Shown: one piece after another, positions 1-6,208 of the stretch
How positions within the stretch are numbered: the stretch's first letter is position 1
How the letters are laid out: each line of letters opens with the position of its first letter
Source of the DNA: an uncultured Bacilli bacterium
Lineage (GTDB): Bacteria; Bacillota_I; Bacilli_A; RF39; UBA660
DNA: 10,120 nt
Assembly: GCA_944371545.1 (NCBI GenBank)
Contig: CALVXT010000034.1
Location: 1 to 10,120, forward strand
Direction of reading: 5' to 3'
Position numbers and translations under genes: made by a program
Notes under the pieces: generated by a model
What the model was told of the DNA's origin: nothing
The model's database searches: none
The model's input: the letters and a program-made list of their open reading frames with translations, nothing else

Positions 1-394
1 GAACTTAAAGAATTTATAAGAGTTCCTCCTTTCTAAGAAGATTTTTATTCTTCTAACTATATATACAAATAAAATCTTTAATTTCCTTTTTTTTAAATAA
101 AAAAACAATTAGAAAAAGAAAAATTCTAATTGTTAAAAAACTAAATTAATTAAGTAGTTTTAACCACAAACATATCATTAACTATACCTAATTTTCAAAT
201 TGATAACACCACACATATCATAGCAATCTATTAAGTTAAACGAATTCATAAGCTATAATATTAATGATGTAAAAAAATCTATGCAACAAAAATCCAAGTT
301 TTTTATAGTGTTAGAATGAAAAAAAATAGTAAATTTCATATATCAACGATAAAGGTTATTAATCTTAACTCTTTTATTAAAAAAGCAGGAAAAT
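1..394. other. Gene-free AT-rich stretch downstream of mutY
   Basis: I see no coding region on either strand; the longest open stretches are about ten codons and lack ribosome binding sites. It holds one clear minus-strand terminator (97-134, listed separately). A weak minus-strand promoter-like pair, TTGCAT then TAATAT at about 17 nt spacing, lies around 257-285, so a short transcript ending at that terminator is possible but unproven. At the left edge the minus strand carries a strong Shine-Dalgarno-like AAAGGAGG (about 25-32), but no ATG, GTG or TTG follows at a usable distance before the window ends. Confidence 0.6.
97..134 (-). terminator. Intrinsic terminator downstream of mutY
   Basis: An 11-bp stem (104-114 pairing with 124-134, AACAATTAGAA with its complement) closes a 9-nt loop and is followed on the minus strand by a run of seven T. 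The plus-strand side lacks a T-run, so orientation is clear. It probably ends the relQ-mutY transcript, about 260 nt after the mutY stop. The stem is AT-rich, so its efficiency is uncertain. Confidence 0.75.
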
Positions 395-1417
395 TTACAA
401 CAATTTCCATGCTTTTTGAAATACTGTAGGTAAAGAATATTTTTCTAAAAGATCCTTTTCTGTAACAAAAAGTTCTTCTTTAATCTTTTTATTTAAAGAA
501 ACAGAATAAACTTTTATAATCCATTTTTGATGTGAAAAAATATGAATAACTTCTCCTAAATTTTTAATTTTATTAAATGAAATATTCTCATTTTCTAAAT
601 ATTCTTGTACATCATTATCATTTAAGGGAAAATCTAAAGTCCAAAACTCATATAAATTAGCCAATAATCCAGTTTCTTTTCTTTTACGAATTAAAAAAGT
701 TTGATGATATTCAAAAATTAAAACTGTTTTCAACAAAACTGGTTTTTCTTTTTTTATTTTTTTTACAGGATAATCTAAAACGGTATGATGTTTATAAGCT
801 TGACAGCAGCTTCGTAATGGACACTCCTCACACAAAGGATTTTTTGTACAAACTAAAGCGCCTAATTCTATAAAACTTTGAGTAAATAAAGACGGAATCT
901 CATTTTTCATAAGTTTTTTTAAAATTAAAGTATATTTTATTCGAACTTTAGGTTTTAAAATTTCTTCTTTTTCTTCAAAGACTCTGGATAAAACCCGCAA
1001 CACATTTCCATCAATTGCAGGTTCAGGAATATCATAAGCAATAGATAAAATGGCCCCAACCGTATAAGGGCCAATTCCAGGCAAACTTTGTAATTCCTCT
1101 TTAATAGGTGGCAAAAAGTTCAAACCATTATTTTGGAGCATTTTCGCGGCCTTTTGCAAATTACGTGCCCGACTATAATAACCTAACCCTTCCCATAATT
1201 TTAATAAAATATCCTCACGAACATTGGCCAAAGCTTTAATAGAAGGAACAGTTTTTAAAAATCTTTCATAATAAGGTATTACAGTATCTACTCTAGTTTG
1301 TTGAAGCATCGTTTCAGATATCCAAATTTTATAAGCATCTTTTGTATGTCTCCATGGTAAATCGCGTTTGTTTTCCTGATACCATTGAAGCAATTTTTTT
1401 ATATCATTCTTTTTCAT
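395..1417 (-). CDS. mutY: A/G-specific adenine DNA glycosylase MutY
   Basis: Removes adenine mispaired with 8-oxoguanine or guanine, the MutY step of GO repair. At 340 aa it has the normal size. Visible in order: catalytic Glu35 in SETMLQQTRV, the helix-hairpin-helix LPGIGPYT (about 112-119), catalytic Asp136 in PAIDGNVLRV, the [4Fe-4S] ligands (Cys190, Cys196, Cys199, Cys204 or Cys205), and a C-terminal Nudix-like domain (about 228-340) of the kind that reads 8-oxoG. The first cluster spacer is C-x5-C, one residue shorter than the usual C-x6-C-x2-C-x5-C; the DNA reads cleanly through it. The start lies inside the end of relQ (14-nt overlap) with only a weak ribosome binding site, so translation is probably coupled to relQ. 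The family call is secure. Confidence 0.97.
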   Translation of the reverse strand: MKKNDIKKLLQWYQENKRDLPWRHTKDAYKIWISETMLQQTRVDTVIPYYERFLKTVPSIKALANVREDILLKLWEGLGYYSRARNLQKAAKMLQNNGLNFLPPIKEELQSLPGIGPYTVGAILSIAYDIPEPAIDGNVLRVLSRVFEEKEEILKPKVRIKYTLILKKLMKNEIPSLFTQSFIELGALVCTKNPLCEECPLRSCCQAYKHHTVLDYPVKKIKKEKPVLLKTVLIFEYHQTFLIRKRKETGLLANLYEFWTLDFPLNDNDVQEYLENENISFNKIKNLGEVIHIFSHQKWIIKVYSVSLNKKIKEELFVTEKDLLEKYSLPTVFQKAWKLL

Positions 1418-2003
1418 ATTTACTCATTATTTTATTCATTTCATACATTTTGCGATCTAATTCTTGAATATCTTCAGAATACTCCAACATAGTTTTCTGA
1501 ACATCTTCTGGTATTTCTTCTTGGAACTTATAACGAATCTTATGATCTAAGCTAGCCCAGAAATCCATTGCAACAGTACGCACTTGTATCTCTGCAGTAA
1601 CATACTCAACATAACCTTCTAAATAAATAGGCACTAACACAATTAAATGATAGCTGCTATAACCAGTATCTTTAGGTTCTTTAATATAATCCTTTCTTTT
1701 TTTTATTAAAAGATTTGTAGATCTTCCAATCATTGAAACAATGTCGTAAACATCGCTTAAAAAAGAAACAACGATTCTAAATCCTACAACATCAGAAATA
1801 TGTTTTTCAATATTTTCAGCAGTATATTCATAACCTCTACTTGCTAATTTTTTTTGAATACTCTCTTCACTTTTTATTCGAAATTTAACATGCTCTACAG
1901 GCATATATCCGTGCTTTCTTTCAAATTCTTTAATAAGCACTTCTAATTCTGTTCCAAGCATTTTCTGTGCATATTCATACTTATATAGTAAAGTTTTATC
2001 CAT
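1404..2003 (-). CDS. relQ: RelQ-type small alarmone synthetase (GTP pyrophosphokinase)
   Basis: Transfers pyrophosphate from ATP to GDP or GTP to make (p)ppGpp in the stringent response. The 199 aa are a single RelA/SpoT synthetase domain without hydrolase, TGS or ACT domains, as in RelQ/YjbM. Visible motifs are DVVGFRIV (71-78), a basic stretch and KEPKDTGYSSYHL (108-120, ATP/GTP contacts), and AEIQVRTVAMDFWASLDHK (137-155) with the catalytic Glu138 and Gln140. The acidic helical tail (about 165-199) fits RelQ tetramer-type enzymes better than RelP. GYSS replaces the more usual GYRS. The start is the first ATG after an in-frame stop; the nearest ribosome binding site (GAGGTG) is about 13 nt away, an unusually long spacing. 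The 3' end overlaps mutY by 14 nt, so the two are one operon. Confidence 0.95.
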   Translation of the reverse strand: MDKTLLYKYEYAQKMLGTELEVLIKEFERKHGYMPVEHVKFRIKSEESIQKKLASRGYEYTAENIEKHISDVVGFRIVVSFLSDVYDIVSMIGRSTNLLIKKRKDYIKEPKDTGYSSYHLIVLVPIYLEGYVEYVTAEIQVRTVAMDFWASLDHKIRYKFQEEIPEDVQKTMLEYSEDIQELDRKMYEMNKIMSKYEKE

Positions 2004-2073
2004 AGATTGATCTATTCACCTCGTAATTTTTTATAACAGTAGATTATCATATTTTTTAATAAAATTCTATGCT

Positions 2074-2102
2074 TTTATAAAGAAATACATGTAATTTAAC
2101 AA
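2074..2102 (-). promoter_or_regulatory. Candidate sigma-A promoter for relQ-mutY
   Basis: Minus-strand TTGTTA (2102-2097), 17-nt spacer, TATAAA (2079-2074), about 70 nt upstream of the relQ start. The match is good but this region is nearly all A and T, so chance matches are likely. No strong terminator separates it from the broken gene upstream, so readthrough is also possible. Confidence 0.45.
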
Positions 2103-2119
2103 AAAAGAATTTTTAATTT

Positions 2120-3366
2120 TTATTTAGAATAAATTTTATAACTAGTAGATTTAAATTCATAAATATTTTTATTAAATAAATCTTCACCTTTAATTACTTT
2201 ATAATAGGCACCCTTACTAGAACTTTTTACAACGCGATATATATAATAGTTTTTCAAATGATCTTTAGCAAATTCCCTTTCATTATCAGTAATATCAATC
2301 GGAACACTTTCATCTCCAACTGTTGACTTCACCTCTATATATTTTTTCTCATATATTCCATTCTCATTCAATTCAAAGGAAAGAATATCATATCCCTCAT
2401 GATCCTTTTTATTTTCAAAACTTTGTTTCATTTCTTCTGCTTCTTTTAAAGCACCAGCATTTTTAACTTTTTCGTACTCTATCTCAAAAATCCTTTTTTC
2501 ATTTTCATCACCAAGAATAGTCTGTTTCATATGATTAAGAATATAATTCGTTTTTTCATTTTTTTCTTTTCTATGTTCAATAAAATTATATTTTCTAATA
2601 TTAGGCAAACCTTCCTTATATGTAACGAATATATCTGGAAATTTCAATTTAACTTTCTCTTCCATTTCAGAAATTTTAAACTTTATATCTTGAAATTCTT
2701 TTTCTTCTTTATTTTTAAAAGAAACTAACCTTAAAGGGAACTTCCAAACAAGCCGATCTTGGTTATTTTTATCAGGCTCATGAACTTAATATGGAAATTC
2801 ATCAACTACAACTTTTCCAAGGTACATACACTTTTCTTTTTCAATTGTTCCAAAAAAATATATAGGTATATTAGCTTCACAAATTTTATTCTCACCAACC
2901 AATTCTTGATCACCATATAAGCCTTTTCCAGTATACAAAATTTTACCATTTTCAAGTTTTGTATCCTTATACACACCATTTTTAGGATCTGTTACAATAA
3001 CAAGACAATTATATGTATTTGTTTTGCGAATTTCTCCGCTGACAGCAATCTTAAAGGTTTTCATTAACTCGTCTGATGAAAAAATAGTTCCTTCTTCTAA
3101 ATTTTCAAAAAGCATAATTTGTTCATAATAAATAGATTTGTATAAATCTGTTTCTTTTTCTTTTAAAACATATTCTTCCTTACCTTTAAAATCTGAAGAA
3201 AGAACGCTATGGTTTTCTAAAATCGCACGAATAGAAGATTCCCCATTTTTTACTTCTTTTGTTTTTGAAACTTCCTCATATATTTCACTTAAATGAAGTC
3301 ATTCTTTACCCGTTTTTCGATGCAAAGTAAGAACTGCATTATATACAGTTTTTTTAAAGTAATCAT
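2120..3366 (-). pseudogene. Broken wHTH / SRA-like / DUF3883 (PD-(D/E)XK) restriction-type gene
   Basis: One reading frame of about 415 codons is interrupted but collinear. Read through, it gives an N-terminal winged-helix-like segment (about 3366-3125; HLSEIYEEV, SSIRAILENHS), an SRA-like reader resembling the ScoMcrA type (about 3115-2715; GEIRKTNTYN, ILYTGKGLYGDQ, MYLGKVVV, VWKFPLRL), a charged helical linker, and a DUF3883/NO VEIN C-terminal domain (about 2410-2120). In the last, Asp of EGYDI (2389-2387) and Glu/Lys of YIEVKST (2335-2327) fit a PD-(D/E)XK nuclease site. Lesions: TGA at 3299-3301, where Trp would fit (TGKE*LHLSEIY); TAA at 2786-2788, where Gln would fit (EFPY*VHEPD); and a probable 1-nt loss in the A7 run at 3349-3355. 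The best start, ATG at 3366, overlaps the Nudix stop as ATGA and has GAGG 7 nt upstream. Adding one A restores MITLKKTVYNAV. Neither downstream fragment has a ribosome binding site. An alternative in-frame ATG (3373) abuts GAGG and is poorly placed. Inferred role: cleavage of DNA carrying modified bases. Confidence 0.85.
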
Positions 3367-3770
3367 AATACATCCTCATATTCCATAATAGAATTTACTA
3401 GAAATAAATCAGCCGGAGCTAAATCAAATTGTAACAAATCTTTTTTGGTAACCCATTGATACTCATAATGATCGTGCAGACAAATTTGGCCATCCAAATA
3501 CTGACATTCATACAATTTTAAATCAATTGTTTTCAATAAATCAGTATAAATAGTATGAGTCAAAAACTTTATAGCTTTCACTTTTAATTCAAATTCTTCG
3601 AAAATTTCTCTTTCTATAGCTTGTTCTTCTGTTTCTCCACTATTTAATTTTCCACCAGGAAATTCCCATTTTCCCAAAACAGAAACATCTCCAGTAGATC
3701 TTCTAGCAAGTAAAATTTTATCCTCCTTTTTAATTAAAGCAGCAACAACAATAAGCATATACTTCTCCAC
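3363..3770 (-). CDS. NudG-like (deoxy)nucleoside triphosphate pyrophosphohydrolase (Nudix)
   Basis: Hydrolyses (d)NTPs to monophosphate and pyrophosphate. The 135 aa form one Nudix domain: KWEFPGGK (34-41), then the Nudix box starting at Gly40 with Glu46 and REIFEEFEL (54-62), where the usual Gly of EExG is Glu61. The C-terminal LAPAD (117-121) after an aromatic YQW resembles E. coli NudG (Orf135) more than classical MutT. NudG is known to prefer CTP, dCTP and 5-methyl-dCTP; substrate here is inferred from that likeness only. Start: GTG 3770 follows AAGGA closely, while ATG 3758 has GGTGGAG 6 nt upstream; GTG keeps a fuller first strand. Its stop overlaps the ATG of the broken SRA/DUF3883 gene (ATGA), so the two form a coupled pair. 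I see no convincing promoter in the 55 nt behind the sRNA terminator. Confidence 0.9.
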   Translation of the reverse strand: MEKYMLIVVAALIKKEDKILLARRSTGDVSVLGKWEFPGGKLNSGETEEQAIEREIFEEFELKVKAIKFLTHTIYTDLLKTIDLKLYECQYLDGQICLHDHYEYQWVTKKDLLQFDLAPADLFLVNSIMEYEDVL

Positions 3771-3825
3771 CTTTTCCTTATTTTACTACAAGACAAACAA
3801 TTTAAATAGTTAAATTCATTAAACT

Positions 3826-3852
3826 AAAAAATGACACCCAACTAAGGGTGTC
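3826..3852 (-). terminator. Intrinsic terminator of sRNA-2 (and recG readthrough)
   Basis: Stem GACACCC (3852-3846) with GGGTGTC (3839-3833), 7 bp with a 6-nt loop, followed on the minus strand by A and then six T. GC-rich for this genome and well placed to end both the candidate small RNA and any transcript running on from recG. Confidence 0.85.
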
Positions 3853-3925
3853 TTCAGGGGGTTTGTTAGGTACACGCTCAGAAGTGATCGTGAACATGTA
3901 CCAGCACAGCGTTTATAGCTATGCT
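3826..3925 (-). ncRNA. Candidate small RNA sRNA-2, about 100 nt, downstream of recG
   Basis: There is no ORF. The predicted transcript start (A3925, 7 nt after the -10) is the first base of an 8-bp hairpin, AGCATAGC with GCTGTGCT (3925-3903). A second 8-bp hairpin follows directly, GGTACATG (3902-3895) with CGTGTACC (3876-3869), whose 18-nt loop holds CTTCTGAG. Then comes an unpaired linker with CCCCCTGAAG (3861-3852) running into the terminator. The element CTTCTGAGCGTGTAC (3884-3870) matches 13 of 15 positions in sRNA-1, and CCCCCTGAAG is the exact complement of 10 nt in sRNA-1. I do not recognise a known family. The C-rich linker recalls sRNAs that pair with Shine-Dalgarno sequences, but that is analogy. 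It could instead be a structured recG 3' UTR. Confidence 0.62.
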
Positions 3926-3931
3926 ATATAA

Positions 3932-3960
3932 AGCATATTATGTTTTTGAAATTTTGTCAA
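3932..3960 (-). promoter_or_regulatory. sRNA-2 promoter overlapping the recG stop
   Basis: Minus-strand TTGACA (3960-3955, perfect), 17-nt spacer, TATGCT (3937-3932, 4 of 6). The -35 box contains the recG stop codon TGA (3959-3957), so the promoter starts exactly where the gene ends. Confidence 0.65.
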
Positions 3961-5942
3961 TTAGTAAAATCTAATTTGTCGACAATTTCTTGATACTTTT
4001 TATCATTTTTATACTTTTCTGATTTTATATAATTTAACACATCTTCTTTAGCTTTTATCAATATAGAATAATCTCTTTTTAAATTAGCTATTTTAAATGT
4101 CATATCTCCACTCTGTTTTACTCCAAACAAATCTCCTTCTCCACGAAATTCAAAATCCTTTTCACTAATATAAAAACCATCGTTACTTTCTTCTAATACT
4201 TTTAATCTTTCCTTTTCTTCATTACAAATCAAATAACAATAACTTTGTTTATCATTTCTTCCAACTCTTCCTCTTAATTGATGCAAAGTTGCTAATCCAA
4301 ATCTTTCTGCGTTAAATATAACCATAATCGTTGCATTTTTAACATCAACGCCAACCTCTACAACTGTTGTCGAAATAAGTATTTTTGTTCTCCCGATTTT
4401 AAAATCGTTCATTACTTCTTCTTTTTCAGCTTTTTTTAACTTACCATGTAAAACTCCAATCGGAATTTTATTATGAAAAGCCAAATCAAATTTTTCTTTT
4501 AATAAATTTACATCTTTTAAACTACTCTCATTTGTATCTTCAATCATCGGTGCCACTACATAAACTTGTTCGTTATTTTTAATAGCCTCCAACACTTTAA
4601 ATAACACTTCTTTTAAATCTTTTTCTTTAACAATCTTAGTTATAATCTCTTTGCGTCCGTTTGGTTTTTCTTTAATTAATGAAGTATCCATATCTCCATA
4701 AATAGTCAAGGCATAAGTTCTTGGAATAGGAGTTGCACTCATAAAAAGCATATCAGGAAGACATCCTTTTTCCTTTAGACTTGTTCGTTGATTTACCCCA
4801 AATCGATGTTGTTCATCTGTAACAATAAATGCCAAATTTTTAAAAAATATTTTTTCATTTAAAATTGCATGAGTTCCAATTAAAATATCCACTTCTCCCT
4901 TTTGAATTTTAACAGCAATTTTTTCTTTTTCTTTTTTTGTCATACTTCCAACTAAATATTCCACATGAATATTTGTTCCTTTTAAAAGATCTCTAATAGA
5001 CTGATAATGTTGCAAAGCCAAAATCTCTGTTGGAGCCATAAAAGCACTTTGATATCCAGCTAAAGTATTAGCATAAAGCAAAGTAGTCGCGACAATAGTT
5101 TTTCCTGAACCCACATCGCCTAAAAGTAATCGATTCATTCTTTTAGAAGAACACAAATCTCTTAATCCATCATCAATAGCCTTCTGCTGATCTTTAGTTA
5201 AAGAAAAGGGCAAAGATTGCAAAAATGTTTTTACTTGTTCCATTGAAATTTTCTTAACTATCCCAATTTCTTGATCTTTTAAAGATTTCAAATATTGTAT
5301 TTTAAACATAAAAATAAAAAGTTCTTCATAAATAAGTTTTTGCTCTGCTTTTTTCATAACAGCCATATCTTTTGGATTATGTATCTCTTCTAAAGCTATA
5401 TCTTTAGTTAATAAGTGATACTTAAAATTATATTCTTGAGGAACATAATCATACACACAATCTTTTTCTTTTAATGCTTCTTTTATTATTTTTTCTAATG
5501 TACTATTTTTTAAACCTTTAATTGCATGATAAATAGGAATAATTTTTGTCTCGGTTATAGCATTTAATTTTAAATCATTAGCTGTAAAAACATTTTTTTT
5601 GGCATCATATTTACCAATTAAGGTAATTACTCTACCTACAGTCATATGAGGTTTTATAAAAGCTCGATTAAAAATAGCTACTGTAAATATTTTTCCATAA
5701 GCTGTTGCTTTAAAACGATAAGTATTAAAATTTTTACGAATGAAAGAAACTTTGCCAATATCTGTAACTGTTGCATTTATAGTCAAAACTGTATTTGATT
5801 CAGAAGTTTCCAAAATAGTTGGTTCAAGAATTTGATATTTATATGGATAATATGTTAATAAATCTTCAATTGTATAAATATTAGAAGCATATAGATGTTC
5901 TACTGTTTTTTCTCCTATTCCTTTTAAATTTTGTAAGTTCAT
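3957..5942 (-). CDS. recG: ATP-dependent DNA helicase RecG
   Basis: Remodels stalled replication forks and branch-migrates Holliday junctions. The 661 aa match the family length. In order: an N-terminal wedge/OB region (about 50-150), Walker A GDVGSGKT (275-282), the motif II box DEQHRFG (from Asp376), motif III MSATPIPRT (about 404), the motif VI region RGRVGR, and the C-terminal TRG-type segment FRGEGDLFGVKQSG. The start is ATG 5942, with GGAGGG just upstream. A longer frame from ATG 5960 is open, but that ATG lies inside the TATAAT of the promoter and its extra codons contain the ribosome binding site, so it cannot be the start of this mRNA. It is monocistronic, set between two candidate small RNA genes; its TGA stop is part of the next promoter. 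Confidence 0.98.
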   Translation of the reverse strand: MNLQNLKGIGEKTVEHLYASNIYTIEDLLTYYPYKYQILEPTILETSESNTVLTINATVTDIGKVSFIRKNFNTYRFKATAYGKIFTVAIFNRAFIKPHMTVGRVITLIGKYDAKKNVFTANDLKLNAITETKIIPIYHAIKGLKNSTLEKIIKEALKEKDCVYDYVPQEYNFKYHLLTKDIALEEIHNPKDMAVMKKAEQKLIYEELFIFMFKIQYLKSLKDQEIGIVKKISMEQVKTFLQSLPFSLTKDQQKAIDDGLRDLCSSKRMNRLLLGDVGSGKTIVATTLLYANTLAGYQSAFMAPTEILALQHYQSIRDLLKGTNIHVEYLVGSMTKKEKEKIAVKIQKGEVDILIGTHAILNEKIFFKNLAFIVTDEQHRFGVNQRTSLKEKGCLPDMLFMSATPIPRTYALTIYGDMDTSLIKEKPNGRKEIITKIVKEKDLKEVLFKVLEAIKNNEQVYVVAPMIEDTNESSLKDVNLLKEKFDLAFHNKIPIGVLHGKLKKAEKEEVMNDFKIGRTKILISTTVVEVGVDVKNATIMVIFNAERFGLATLHQLRGRVGRNDKQSYCYLICNEEKERLKVLEESNDGFYISEKDFEFRGEGDLFGVKQSGDMTFKIANLKRDYSILIKAKEDVLNYIKSEKYKNDKKYQEIVDKLDFTN

Positions 5943-5958
5943 ATGCCCTCCTAACCCC

Positions 5959-5988
5959 ATTATACAATAAAAATATATAGAGTTTCAA
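5959..5988 (-). promoter_or_regulatory. recG promoter, nearly leaderless
   Basis: Minus-strand TTGAAA (5988-5983), 18-nt spacer, TATAAT (5964-5959, perfect). The predicted transcript start near 5952 leaves a 5' UTR of about 10 nt, consisting mostly of AGGAGGG. This shows recG is transcribed independently of sRNA-1, whose terminator ends immediately upstream. Confidence 0.75.
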
Positions 5989-5993
5989 ATATG

Positions 5994-6021
5994 AAAAAAT
6001 CCATCAAAATTTGATGGATTT
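5994..6021 (-). terminator. Intrinsic terminator of sRNA-1
   Basis: An 11-bp stem (6021-6011 with 6007-5997, AAATCCATCAA and its complement) with a 3-nt loop, running into a T-rich tail on the minus strand (six T in all, some of them in the stem). It lies between the candidate small RNA and the recG promoter. Confidence 0.85.
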
Positions 6022-6126
6022 AAAGTACGCACTCAGAAGAGCCCCCTGAAGGCTCTTCCTTAAAAGAATAAAAAGGGGTTGACTAGTGTGATACTAGCAC
6101 CAATTCGCCTTCTCAAGTGAATTGGT
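5994..6126 (-). ncRNA. Candidate small RNA sRNA-1, about 133 nt, upstream of recG
   Basis: There is no ORF. The predicted start falls at the first base of an 8-bp hairpin, ACCAATTC (6126-6119) with GAATTGGT (6106-6099). A 5-bp hairpin CTAGT/ACTAG (6097-6083) follows, then an unpaired CAACCCC plus U-rich stretch (6081-6061). Next is an 8-bp hairpin GAAGAGCC (6058-6051) with GGCTCTTC (6043-6036) and loop TTCAGGG, then an open tail and the terminator. The element CTTCTGAGTGCGTAC (6039-6025) is shared with sRNA-2, and CTTCAGGGGG (6051-6042) is the exact complement of sRNA-2 CCCCCTGAAG. I recognise no known family. It could be read as a recG leader, but recG has its own promoter after the terminator. 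Confidence 0.6.
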
Positions 6127-6133
6127 AGTTTAT

Positions 6134-6162
6134 ATACTAATCGATAACCCTTAATTTGTCAA
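6134..6162 (-). promoter_or_regulatory. sRNA-1 promoter
   Basis: Minus-strand TTGACA (6162-6157, perfect), 17-nt spacer, TAGTAT (6139-6134, 4 of 6). Perfect -35, weak -10 and a hairpin beginning at the transcript start are all shared with the sRNA-2 promoter, which supports a common design. Confidence 0.6.
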
Positions 6163-6208
6163 CTAAAAAATGTAAGTTTTTTTTAAATTTTTTGCTACAG
6201 AAAAGAAA

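Noticed and set aside
1..40. Strong Shine-Dalgarno-like AAAGGAGG on the minus strand at the left edge.
   Set aside because: No ATG, GTG or TTG follows within a usable distance before the window ends, so no gene can be called.
150..225. Two similar stretches containing ATGATATG and GTGG on the minus strand, each opening a short frame.
   Set aside because: They give 8-10 codons only, without ribosome binding sites, and the similarity is weak in AT-rich sequence.
2531..2728. Plus-strand open frame rich in Phe and Ile.
   Set aside because: It lies antisense to the DUF3883 part of the broken gene, is low in complexity (runs of T), and has no ribosome binding site.
3299..3301. TGA at a Trp-like position could mean a UGA-Trp genetic code.
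   Set aside because: Trp in the intact genes is TGG and several genes here end in TGA. The same broken gene also carries a TAA and a frame offset, so damage is the simpler reading.
5994..6126. sRNA-1 as a tracrRNA or a riboswitch controlling recG.
   Set aside because: There is no CRISPR repeat or cas gene in the window, and recG has its own TTGAAA/TATAAT promoter after the terminator, so attenuation in cis is not needed.
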